Positions 35,087 to 44,445 of a DNA stretch of 64,000 bases are shown one piece after another. The translations under genes were made by a program, and so were the position numbers. The notes under the pieces were generated by a model. It searched no databases. It saw only the letters and a list, made by a program, of their open reading frames with translations, and had not been told where the DNA came from. The stretch is from the NCBI GenBank assembly GCA_033980235.1, contig CM067075.1:34420385-34484384 (forward strand), given 5' to 3'. How positions within the stretch are numbered: position 1 is the first letter of the stretch; every line of letters begins with the position of its first letter. This DNA is from Diadema setosum (taxonomy: Eukaryota > Echinodermata > Echinoidea > Diadematoida > Diadematidae).

Positions 35087-35389
35087 CTGAGAAGTTGATT
35101 GATTCTCACGGCGGAGTGATCAGTCTTCCAAACCAGGGGATCGCGCTTACAGTACCGGAGGGAGCCCTCGACAGACCCACAAAGATTGCCATCACGACAA
35201 CCGGTCCCCTTACACCATCACCGCCAGAGGACGAGGTACAAATAGGCCCAGGTGTTGAGTGCCAACCTTCGGGAGTACATTTCAATAAGCCGGTGATTCT
35301 TACCATCCGACATAGCCTAGAGCTGGTCGGGGGAGTCAGGCCAGGCGAAGAAGACGTCATACTCTACATCAGGCCAGGAAATGTAGGAG
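35087..35389 (+). CDS. ANK-ZU5-UPA-DD protein, exon 4: ZU5 domain
   Basis: The exon encodes the first and larger part of a ZU5 domain: LIDSHGGVISLPNQGIALTV, then PEGALDRPTKIAITTTG, EVQIGPGVECQPSGVHFNKP and VILTIRHSLELV. The glycine after the first strand, the PEGAL turn and the GPxVxCxPxGxxFxxP pattern are hallmarks of ZU5 domains in ankyrins, UNC5 receptors, ZO-1 and PIDD. The start is ambiguous: CAG at 35086, GAG at 35091 and AAG at 35094 could each be the acceptor. I chose CAG. The exon exits in phase 1 at GGAG|GTAAGA, which matches the next exon. No choice accepts the phase-2 end of exon 3. Confidence 0.85.
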
Positions 35390-35523
35390 GTAAGAACCTT
35401 GATGTGATTGTACTTCTACTTCAGAGGCAGTTAAGTGGAGTGGTATAGATACCAAAATATTATTGCCTCAATGGATTAAAAAATAATTATCTATCTCTTA
35501 TCTTTCGGCCATGGAATTGAAGC

Positions 35524-36000
35524 TATTAATGTCAATACAACAACACCCCCATTAATATCTACCTTTATTGTATCTATAATTATTGCCCTCAGATAAATTA
35601 TAGCCTTTATATACAAAAGTATTAATCGCGCAGTATAATCTCAGAATTGTTGAGAAGTAGTCCTGCATCATGTTCATTAAGAATGATTAAACACAATAAC
35701 ATTGTGGAGGATGAGCGTATAAAACTTCTCAAATTTCATGTCAAAGCTAGACCTATGTAATGATAATTTGCACACATACACCCTTGAAAGCAATATCTAA
35801 AGTTGTTTGCCACCTTTAACATGTTCATGAAAGCAATAGGTGAGACTCGACTTAATTTGATATTGATAAAAAGGCATAAACACTGAAGTCTGTATTGAGG
35901 ATATAGATGCTAAATCTTGGTAGTCCTAGGTTGTTGCTCTTTTTAACAACTTATTGATCGTTTTGTGGCACGACTTTTTTCGGTTTTTTTTTCTTTTGGC
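35524..36000 (-). repeat. Inverted ~480-bp repeat, right arm
   Basis: Mirror copy of 33619-34098. It lies in the intron between the ZU5 exon and the next coding exon. Together the arms could pair in a pre-mRNA or mediate inversion of the 1.4-kb segment that carries the ZU5 exon. Confidence 0.88.
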
Positions 36001-36133
36001 CTTATCATAGACATCATCAAGAAGTAACATGAAGCTCATACTTTTCAAACTGGAAACAAGGTTAAAGTATGCCTTTAACCAGACCTTTACCCATGTCAGT
36101 GTGTATCCCTATGCATGCTATTCTTTCGCACAG

Positions 36134-36375
36134 ACAATGCTGCCCTCGTCCGCAGAGAACTGAAGACCAGTTCAGAGGCTTCCCAGGAGTATGTCCTTAC
36201 CAAGAAACATGCTGAGATTTACGTATCCCATTTCACATCGTTCTGGGCTTTTGTCAAAACACTTTTCGTGACTGGGAAGCGAGTTGGATGCCTGTCATTT
36301 GTGATGCCTATGAAGAGCGAATCGGACGCCGTGCTTTCACAACACGTGTACGATCTCATCCCGGGAAAGTCCGAG
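36134..36375 (+). CDS. ANK-ZU5-UPA-DD protein, exon 5: ZU5 end and start of UPA
   Basis: The exon enters in phase 1 (TTCGCACAG|AC) and leaves in phase 0 (CCGAG|GTAACG); 242 bp. It encodes RRELKTSSEASQEYVLTKKH, then AEIYVSHFTSFWAFVKTLFV and LSFVMPMKSESDAVLSQHVY. The segment around SHFTSFWAFV corresponds to the last strands of ZU5. The CLSFVMP part opens the UPA domain, a beta-sandwich conserved in UNC5, PIDD and ankyrins that packs with ZU5 and death domain. The His-Phe-Thr at 36229-36237 is at the place of the self-cleavage site of PIDD and UNC5CL. Confidence 0.85.
36229..36237 (+). other. HFT tripeptide, possible autoproteolysis site
   Basis: Codons CAT TTC ACA encode His-Phe-Thr between the ZU5 and UPA domains. 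PIDD1 and UNC5CL are known to cleave themselves at His-Phe|Ser in this position, in the manner of Nup98. Thr can replace Ser as nucleophile in some autoproteolytic proteins. Cleavage here is a hypothesis. Confidence 0.4.
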
Positions 36376-36726
36376 GTAACGGAGATGGTTCGAATGTACC
36401 TTTTAGATGTATAAGGAAGGATTGAAATTCACTACTTTAGGAGAAATAAATTCACTCGAAATCAAAGTGTGGTTCTAAATTACCCTCGTGAGGTTATATC
36501 TTCCTAAAGATAATGATTATGAGGAAATGATATTGCAAATTGGTCAGATGTATTATGAATGAAATTTCGACACAAAACAAATATGTCACACGACACTTAA
36601 GAAATTGATATTCCTTCCTAAAAAAAAAGATAGTAAATTTCCAATCTTTCTGACATTATAGGTGGAACGGAGTCTTCTTAACCCAAGGTTGAGGTAATGC
36701 TTTTGTTCTGGTCTCTTTTTAACTAG

Positions 36727-36858
36727 GGTATCCGAAAAATAGTCACTCAAGGAGGTGTTGAGTACCAACCACTACCCGAACAGGAGTTCTTTGTCAAAAC
36801 AAACCGGAGGCCGCTCGAGATTACATGCAGTCAGAAACTGAGAGGCAGCGATTCGAGG
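36727..36858 (+). CDS. ANK-ZU5-UPA-DD protein, exon 6: UPA domain
   Basis: The exon has 132 bp, phase 0 at both ends, between TTTTTAACTAG and GTAGGA. It encodes GIRKIVTQGGVEYQPLPEQE, then FFVKTNRRPLEITCSQKLRG. This is the middle strand region of a UPA domain. Splice signals are acceptable and the phases fit both neighbours. Confidence 0.78.
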
Positions 36859-37032
36859 GTAGGATCCAAAATTACTTCATTTGTGGGAAAGACAACACAG
36901 GCCTTAAAAGACTTCATGTTCCTCGCTTCGTTTGATAAATCTTCAATAATTAGGGTACACGTTATGATGCCATTTTGAAGAAAGACATGGTAAGACGGGC
37001 TTGAAACAATAAAGATAGCTTAAATGCATAGC

Positions 37033-37291
37033 GGTGGACTTGAACACACTGTGATAAGATTGGATAATGTCAAAAAATAGGTCACTGAGAAATGTTTACA
37101 ACTTATATTATTCATTTACAAATTGTATGTACATATGTAAATATATATCATACCATTAGGAAAGACAGATCGTTTCTCCTTCTAGGTGCCAATTCCTACA
37201 TTCATTTTGAACCGCATATAGGATTACCAAGATTTTGAATAAATGCTTATATTCATCGCACACACCCTGATGCATTTAATGCGACATCAAT
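37033..37291 (+). repeat. Direct repeat copy 1 (intron 6)
   Basis: About 260 bp, matched in the same orientation at 40117-40360: TGTCAAAAAATAGGTCACTG, CCGCATATAGGATTA, CAAGATTTTGAATAAATGCT. The two copies bracket the exons from 37846 to 39294. Confidence 0.85.
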
Positions 37292-37514
37292 GCCTAATTC
37301 CTACCACATAGTAAGGTGTCAATATCACCAAAAATCTGAACCCAATTTTTAAAAAGAATGCTTGTAAGCAACAACGTGAAATAGAGCTGTCCCTCAGAAG
37401 TTTTACCCATAAAATTTGAGACTATTCAGCTGTGTGCTGAGCGAATTTGAGCAAAAACAGTCACAAACTTTTTGATTATTCGCCAATCAATAGTTTAAAA
37501 TGTTTATATACTTA

Positions 37515-37516
<2 letters not shown>

Positions 37517-37560
<44 letters not shown>
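37517..37560. repeat. (TA)n microsatellite
   Basis: About 20 uninterrupted TA units within intron 6. Confidence 0.95.
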
Positions 37561-37567
<7 letters not shown>

Positions 37568-37845
37568 TAATTCAATATTTATATGTATCATATATAAGTA
37601 CTGGATAGGATATAGTATACATGGTGACGTAATATGACGATGCAGCAAGCGAATATATTCAGTTTACAGTACAGTACAGTAGAGTTAACACACAGATATA
37701 GATACACACCGTTGCTTTGATTTACTTCTCTTCGCTCACTGTAACCTCCCCCCCCCCCCCACTCTCATACAGTAGCATCGCACCGTATGTCCACGTCGGT
37801 TTTCCATTAGCACATTGTCTATTCTTTAATTCATTTATTTTGTAG

Positions 37846-38005
37846 ACAATATCTTACACCAACATCTTCTGGCTCACTACCAATATGGTGTCCTTCTTGG
37901 TTGATTTTTCCTCCCCCAAACCTGAAATAAATCGTGTTGATGTGGAGCTTGATCAAGGAAACGAAGACACAAAAAAGACTTTCAGGATATACCCTACGTC
38001 CAGCG
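37846..38005 (+). CDS. ANK-ZU5-UPA-DD protein, exon 7: end of UPA domain
   Basis: The exon has 160 bp, enters in phase 0 (TTTTGTAG|ACA) and leaves in phase 1 (CAGCG|GTAGGT). It encodes TISYTNIFWLTTNMVSFLVD, then FSSPKPEINRVDVELDQG and KKTFRIYP. The aromatic-rich NIFWLTTN strand and the final KTFRIYP strand match the expected second half of a UPA domain. Downstream come a short linker exon and the death domain. Confidence 0.82.
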
Positions 38006-38455
38006 GTAGGTATCGGGGTTGTTGCAACAGAAAGTCAGACAAAGAGTCGAAATTCTGTTGATAGAATTTAAAATGTGACGATGATTATGATAGAAATAGT
38101 AATTTTGGTAAAACCTAGGACTAGTAACGATGACGGTGAGTTATAAGGGCATTCTAATTAATCATGACATCGATGCTTTCAGCGTTTGTCATAATGTTTT
38201 CGGTACAAATTCAGCAAGGAACTAATGGAGATTGTATTTCGTTACCTGGCAGCTGCTGACTGGGGTGAAATGACAAAAAAAAATGATGTCTGTTGTTTTC
38301 ATTACACTTCATGAAGGCTGAACCTGTGTTATGCACGTGTCTGAAGATATCGTGAAGGGGTTTCTAGCATTAAACGAGTCATCTTGCAGGAACCAATAGA
38401 TCAAATCAAATCAAAATCTTACAGATTGAACAGATTGATTGAATTTTGGTTGCAG

Positions 38456-38495
38456 GTAACAGAGACGTCATTGGAGCGTCTGATGAAACATCAGT
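38456..38495 (+). CDS. ANK-ZU5-UPA-DD protein, exon 8: short linker
   Basis: A 40-bp exon enters in phase 1 (GGTTGCAG|GT) and leaves in phase 2 (TCAGT|GTAAGT). It encodes GNRDVIGASDETSV, a flexible linker between UPA and death domain. The phase-2 end fits two possible next exons: the death-domain exon at 38980, and a short one at 38576 that ends in a stop. Confidence 0.75.
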
Positions 38496-38575
38496 GTAAG
38501 TTTTTTGTTCGACTTTCCTTCTTTTTTTTTACAATAAAACAATAAATGTCAAGGCATTCGTTATATCTTTTCCAG

Positions 38576-38630
38576 TGCCTACCGATTCGATCTCCACTTG
38601 CCAGAAAGAGTCAGCTTCTGGAAGTATTAA
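38576..38630 (+). other. Candidate alternative last exon without death domain
   Basis: After a good acceptor (ATCTTTTCCAG) the sequence reads in the correct phase (AYRFDLHLPERVSFWKY) and ends in TAA at 38628-38630. A possible polyadenylation signal AATAAA is at 38871. If used, the protein would end after UPA. It could equally be an unused cryptic site. No transcript evidence is available here. Confidence 0.35.
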
Positions 38631-38979
38631 CACGTTTTCAGACTATAAATATATCGCTCGGAGAAAAATTTGTTCCGGATCAGTGATCATCAGGAACATT
38701 ATATTTGATCATAGGGCAAATGGATGATACCTTGTCCTTTACGTTTAGATGCATCTGAAAGAGAGAATATCTATGTATATAGCATTTGAATATCATTTGT
38801 GAATTGCTGAGTAATCCCCACTCGAACTAAGAAAAGAAAAAGACAAGCACAAGAAAAGCCAGACAGAAAGAATAAAGGAATACTTGAAAAAAAAATAAAC
38901 GTTACAAAATGATTATCGTACAACAACAGGGGTCTTTAAACATAATATCTTTGCTTTTTAAAACCTCCTTAACATTCAG

Positions 38980-39294
38980 ATATGTTTCGAAGAAGTGGCG
39001 CAAATTCGATGGAATACTCATGGAGGTCGCAAGAAATCTTTGCAAGAACAGAGACATCAATGCTTTGGGGAATAAACTGCTGTTTATTCAACCCGAAATT
39101 CAACGATTCGTAGAGACTAATCATAAAGGAAGTGTAATAACTGACCAGGGAACTCTTGAAATGTTACGGGAATGGAGCAGAAGAAAACTGGACAAAAACC
39201 ACGAGACAACGTCCAAGGAGCTCAAAGCAATTTTGAGGAAAGCACTGGAAAAAGCAAAACTTGTCAGAATTGCGGAGAAATGCGTAACTGAGAG
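38980..39294 (+). CDS. ANK-ZU5-UPA-DD protein, exon 9: death domain
   Basis: The exon has 315 bp; it enters in phase 2 (CATTCAG|A), continuing exon 8, and leaves in phase 2 (GAGAG|GTGAGA). It encodes about 105 residues with death-domain layout: FDGILMEVARNLCKNRDINA, a helix with LLFIQPEIQRFVETN, GSVITDQGTLEMLREWSRR with the conserved Trp, TTSKELKAILRKALEKAKLV and RIAEKC. Death domains mediate homotypic assembly of signalling complexes. Its position after ZU5-UPA is that of ankyrins, UNC5 receptors and PIDD. Confidence 0.88.
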
Positions 39295-39439
39295 GTGAGA
39301 TAAACCATCATTCCTCTGTATAACGTATTATTATAATAACCCTTGTTAAATTTGTTCCTATATTCGATTTTCATTGTGGGATTGTTTTACCCTATTTTAA
39401 CAACAATTCCGAAAAGCAAGGTAATGTAAGGCAAGGCAA

Positions 39440-40112
39440 GGTAACTAATTTCATTCAAAGCAGTTTTATACGTGAAATTCATAAGGCCTGGTGTGAATAT
39501 ACTTTTTTCCCTAATTTATTTGTAGAACAAGTGAAAAACCAGGTAATCTGGTTTAATTCATCAATTCGTGTAAATAATGTGGCTGTTTTTAAGAAAACAA
39601 TGTTTGAAATGGGTATATAAAAGATGATGTTATTTTCAGTATAAAATTCTGCATAGAAATATTGGTGCTAATAAATTACTTTTTGAAATGGGACTATCTG
39701 ACACACACCTCTGCAGTGGCGGATCCAGAGGGGGGCGCAACCGGCGCACGCCCCCTTTAATTTTCGTTAAAAACAAAGAAAAGAAAAAGAAAAAAATGAA
39801 ATGAAACCCGGAAGTGGCACCAGAAATATTAGTCACCCCCCCCCCCCTTTACAGAATTCCTGGATCCGCCCCTGCCTCTGTACGTTTTGTTCAAGCTCCA
39901 CAGAAACAATTTCACACTCGTTTTGGGAATGTGATGTCACTCAAAGGTTTATTGCTAAAATACAGGAAATTATGTTACAGAATCAAACTCAAATTACTAG
40001 AAGTGCCTTTATACTGGTTCTACAGAAACCCCAAAGTGTTAAACGTTGTTTATTTGTATGCAAATTACTTCATATTTTCTGTAAGAAATAAAAAGAAATC
40101 ATTACATTTTAT
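39440..40112 (+). mobile_element. L1/Tx1-like retrotransposon 3' coding remnant
   Basis: Around an inserted MITE (39714-39874) the sequence reads IREIHKAWCEYTFFPNLF, NNVAVFKKTMFEMGI, then KLLFEMGLSDTHLCTFCSSS and SHSFWECDVTQRFI. The last part is a CTFC...H-x4-C zinc-knuckle pattern typical of the C-terminus of L1/Tx1-type ORF2 proteins. It lies in intron 9, on the gene strand, with frameshifts. It is a short dead remnant. Confidence 0.65.
39714..39874. mobile_element. 161-bp MITE with CAGTGGCGGATCCAG ends
   Basis: Ends CAGTGGCGGATCCAG and CTGGATCCGCCCCTG are inverted copies. CCTCTG flanks both sides (ending at 39713 with an extra shared base context, and 39875-39880), consistent with a short target duplication. 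The surrounding retrotransposon remnant reads across the insertion. Confidence 0.8.
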
Positions 40113-40440
40113 CCAACTTGAACGCACTATGATAAGAATGGATAGGCCTAATGTCAAAAAATAGGTCACTGAGGGATATTTCCAACTTATATTATTCATA
40201 CAATTTGTATGTATTATGTAAATCATACAATTAGGAAAGACAGATCATTCCTCCTTCTAGGTGCCAATTTCAACATTCATGTTAAACCGCATATAGGATT
40301 AACAAGATTTTGAATAAATGCTTATATTCATCGCACACACTCATGCATTTGATGAGACATCAAAGTGTTACAACGTTGTTTATTTGTATGCCAACTACTT
40401 CATATTTTTGTAAGAAATAAAAAGAAATCATTACATTTTA
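40032..40440 (+). repeat. ~80-bp direct repeats flanking copy 2 of the intron segment
   Basis: CAAAGTGTTA...ACGTTGTTTATTTGTATG to GAAATCATTACATTTTA occurs at 40032-40111 and again at 40361-40440. Between them sits a second copy (about 40117-40360) of the 37033-37291 segment. The arrangement looks like insertion of a copied DNA piece with duplication of about 80 bp of target. Confidence 0.8.
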
Positions 40441-40870
40441 GCCAATTTTGTCAATTTTAAAGCAAGCAAAGAAAGTAGACGAATAATCATGTCTGAATAA
40501 AGTAAAGGTTTCGTATCTCCAATATAATATCAATTGGAATCGTATCTGTATCATTTAGTCGTTTTATAGCTTCCTGTCAATTTTGTATTATTTGTCTTTA
40601 TATATTGTATGTGACATTTATTTTGTACCGGAATGTCTATCAAAAAAGTGAACAAACTTTCTTTAAAAAAAAAACAGGGTAATGTTACCGGTGCAATTTC
40701 CTTTTTATTACATACCATATCTTGATACATTAGCAAGATTATTTTCCTGGCACCGATTCTTTATCTGTATCTTTATTACTTTGTTTGTTTGTTTCTTCTC
40801 GTTTTAACTCTGATAAACGAAAACAAAGCTGGTCCAATCTCTTGGTTATAATAGCTTTGTATCTTGCTAC

Positions 40871-41182
40871 ACAGGGCTCTGTTTTATAGAGCTGTTCTTA
40901 AAGTTACGCATGACTTTACGAACGACTGGAATATGAAGAGCCAATATGTGCGCCCACTTTTTCCCCCTTACGTTTCAACAAAGTACATCTGTATGTCAAT
41001 ATTTCAACTACCACATTGGTGCAAAAATATACCTTCAACTAAAACATGTAAGGATGGTAATTACCATCTTCAAATTTTAACTTCAGCTTTTGAAATTAAC
41101 AAAAATTGTTTGGTAGCCATATTTAAGTCGTTCGTAAAGTCGTGCAGAACTTGGCGAACAGCTGTATGAAACAGGGCCCTGG
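40871..41182. mobile_element. Foldback MITE, about 310 bp
   Basis: The left arm (ACAGGGCTCTGTTTTATAGA, then GACTTTACGAACGACT) is the diverged complement of the right arm (GTCGTTCGTAAAGTCGTGCA... TGTATGAAACAGGGCCCTGG reading towards 41182). Arms are about 60 bp. A-T-rich middle, no coding region. Intron 9. Confidence 0.75.
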
Positions 41183-41354
41183 TATAACAAGAAACCTGAT
41201 AAAACAAGGTTATTTTTATGGTCCCATGGTCCTTGTTACAAGGTTCCAATGTAGTTTTGTAAGTCGATTTCAAGTTATGAGGTTATCGCATCAGAAGAAG
41301 ATTGGGGTCTTATAAAAGAAGAAGAAAATAGATTCATGTCTAGCATATATTTGA

Positions 41355-41430
41355 GATAGATAGATGGATAGATAGATAGATAGATAGACAGATAGATGGA
41401 TAGATAGATGAATAGATTAGATAGGCCTAA
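41355..41430. repeat. (GATA)n microsatellite
   Basis: Imperfect GATA/GATG repeats in intron 9. Confidence 0.95.
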
Positions 41431-41948
41431 GTATGGAAGGTATGGCATGAATTGAAACTAAAGTGGACAGGAGGAGTGAGAAGGGAAAGGAGATGGTGAG
41501 TCAAAACGAGGGTACGTGAGGTCCGAAAGCATGAGCTCATTTAGGGTACAGGGAATTGTAAGAATGATATTGGAAGAAAGAAGTAGTATAAAACAACACA
41601 ACAACAGTAAAGCTTGGAAGTTAAGGCTGACAAGAGCATGATATAACATATCATTGTGTTGTGTAAGAGTTTCTTTACAAATTCATTAGTTTTAAAGTAA
41701 AAGTATTAAAACGTAATGCTCCTTTTATCCTTCTCACAAAAAAGAATAAAGATGAGAAATAACTGGTTTCTCATTAAAATGCAACTGATTTACTTTGATC
41801 TTATCACGCTTCAAAATTTATGTAAATTGCCAATAGGAGAGGTGCTAAACGGGGAAAAAAATCATGATTGTACAAACGACATAAAGATAAAAGGCAAGAC
41901 TAACGCTTATGCCATTTGAAAATAATGTTATCTTTTCTTTACCTGTAG

Positions 41949-42181
41949 TGATAGCGAATCTGTAGAGAGCTCCGACGAAGAACTGTCACATCGCAGTGAA
42001 GAAGCTTGTCATGACGTCAGTGTTAAGGTTAAGAATACTGCAGACTTGACGGACGAACCGCGGAATGAGGGCAGTGACTCGCCGAAAATTACTGATGCAC
42101 TTCATGATGTTGAGAGGGAAAGTGAGACTGTGCCTCTAGGCACTAGAACTGACGTAAAACCAAAAGAAATAGACGGAAACG
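41949..42181 (+). CDS. ANK-ZU5-UPA-DD protein, exon 10: acidic Ser-rich tail
   Basis: The exon has 233 bp; it enters in phase 2 (TTTACCTGTAG|T) and leaves in phase 1 (AAACG|GTAAGC). It encodes SDSESVESSDEELSHRSEEA, then KNTADLTDEPRNEGSDSPKI and ETVPLGTRTDVKPKEIDG. The segment is acidic, low in hydrophobics, probably disordered. SDSE and SSDEE are typical acceptor contexts of casein kinase 2. It follows the death domain directly in the protein. Confidence 0.82.
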
Positions 42182-42190
42182 GTAAGCCTA

Positions 42191-42726
42191 CACTGCAAAA
42201 TGTCCGGTGTTAAATATGAAACACCGAGCTGGTGTTAAATTTTCGGTGCTCATTCATGGTGTTATATTAACACCTCCGGGTGTCATTTCAAAATATAACA
42301 TTGTTGTTTTTTTTTGATAGTTTCTTAGTTACTGAATTTCTAGTTAATTCTGAACTTCAACAAGACGATGAAGAATTTTCCGATAAAGTACTTAATTTTT
42401 GAAAAAATGTGTAAACACATTTACACCACAGTAACACCAGTTGGTGTGGTCTCCTATTGAAGCTGGACGGGTGTTATACCATTGAAATTAACACCACCAA
42501 TATCAAATCAACACCATGCGGTGTCATTAATGAATTAACTCTAGCGCAGTGTCAAAAATATCACAAGCCACAGTGTCAAATTAACACCACGAAGTGCCAG
42601 GTGAACACTTTTTAACACCGTCACAATACATTTTCTACACCTGTGGGTGTGGTCCTCTATTGAAGCTTGATCGGTGTTAGATTTAACACCCATGGTGTTA
42701 AATCTAACACCGATGTTTTTACAGTG
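42191..42726. mobile_element. MITE with TA duplication, rich in AACACC/GGTGTT palindromes
   Basis: Ends CACTGCAAAA and TTTTTACAGTG, flanked by TA at 42189-42190 and 42727-42728. The interior contains many GGTGTTA and AACACC words and a near-perfect 41-bp hairpin at 42672-42712. The left end lies nine bases after the donor of exon 10. TA duplication fits Tc1/mariner-type movement. No coding region. Confidence 0.82.
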
Positions 42727-42728
42727 TA

Positions 42729-43809
42729 TTATTTGTAGCTTGTTTCTCGTTCTATTGATCACATATATCGTTTATAGAACGCACATATACTGGGTGTCCC
42801 ACAAAGAGAGGGACCCCCGATTTTCAACACTTTGTGAAGAAAGATGTCATCGTTTTCATTTTCTTTTTTTTTTCATTTTTTTCATGTTATAAAACATTCA
42901 CTCCCGTTATTCGGATGATACCCACATATAACAGTGATTTAAAGGTTGATTATAGAGGCGTATTATGATCAAGGATGCTTGCAAGTCCCCTGTCCACCGC
43001 TATCCCGATTCTAGTTAGAGTAGTATGTTTCCTTTGATTTGTAGTTTCATTTGTTTTCTGTTTCCATTCTTTCTTTATGTTGATAAGATTACTGACATAT
43101 GACTCTTGACAAAAATGTTTCTCGAGTCAGCCTTGACAGTGTTCTTGACTAGGTCATTCCAGTCTTTGATGGTACGTGGTAGAAAAGATCCCCCCCCCCA
43201 TATTATGTTTTGCTGGTGGCGATGAGCTTGGAACTGCTTCTTGTGGGAACGTCAATGCCGAGTTGGCAGTGGAGTCAACTTTGAATTGATTGTCGGACTA
43301 GCTAGATTGTTGCTGATCTTGAAAAGCATGGACCGTCGTGACAGCTTTCTTCTGTGTCCTAAAGACTACCAGCCAATGGTCTTGATCATCTGGCTTACAC
43401 TTTATTTGGTACTGTTCACGACAAAACGAGCAACCCGTCCCTATAGGCATATTGCAGCTTTTCGATTTTTTTTTTCCTCGTGTTCTATATAGAAGGGTAA
43501 GAAAACAAACAAACAAATGAAGCATCTTCAAGCAGAAATCTAATAAATCCTTTATACGTCTGCAGTTGGCACATAAAAATCCACAGTTCATGGCTTGTTG
43601 GCGTGCCTGATGTGTTTGGAAGAGTCACTTTGCATGTCATGTGTGCTACATAATTACCCTTACAGCCATCTCTTGTCAGCAATTTGCATAGAGTACCTTT
43701 AACAGTTTCCATCCTTGAAGGAATCGTTGAGAAGTTTTTTTTTTTTAATCTTCAGAAATTCAGTCAATAACCTTTTTTCCACAAAGATGAATTATAGAAT
43801 AGAAAAAAA
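42729..43809. other. Intron 10 sequence
   Basis: No exon recognised. T homopolymers near 42865 and 43470, C run near 43190. Short frames on both strands resemble nothing known. Confidence 0.5.
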
Positions 43810-44445
43810 GTAGGGAAACTTACCATTCAAATTCCCTTTACCATTGGCAGTTACCAAGACCACTGGAAACCTGCCATTCAAATACTCTTCACCATTGCAG
43901 TTTCCAATGACCACTGGAAACTTACCATTCAAATACCGTTCACCTTTGACAGTTATCAAGACCAAGGTGACTGGAAACCTCCCGCTGAAATACCCTTCAG
44001 CATTGACAGTTATCAAGACCACTGAAAAATATTATTCAAATACACTTCAGCATTGACAGTTACATGTGACCACTGGAAACCTCCCATTCAAAATACCCTT
44101 CACCATTGGCAGTTACCACTGACTACTGGAAACCTACCATTCAAATACCCTTCACCATTGCCAGTTATCAAGACCACAGTGACTGGAAACCTACTACTGA
44201 AATACCCTTCAAACATTGACAGTTATCAAAACCACTGGAAAGTTACCATTCAAATACCCTTCACCATGGACAGTAACCAAGACCACTGAAAACCTCCCAT
44301 TCAAATACCCTTCACCATTGGCAGTTACCACTGACCACTGGAAACCTAACATTCAAAATACACTTCACCATGGACAGTTGCCACTGACCACTGGAAACAT
44401 ACCATTCAATTACCCTTCACCATTGACTGTTACCTGTCATTACCA
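43810..44445. repeat. Minisatellite of about 12 units, 49-60 bp each
   Basis: Units resemble CCACTGGAAACCTACCATTC then AAATACCCTTCACCATTG and ACAGTTATCAAGA. Most are 51-53 bp and a few are longer by a CAAGGTGA-like insertion. Because 51 is a multiple of three, apparent reading frames stay open on both strands, but the repeats drift in frame and no known protein results. Located in intron 10. Confidence 0.9.
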
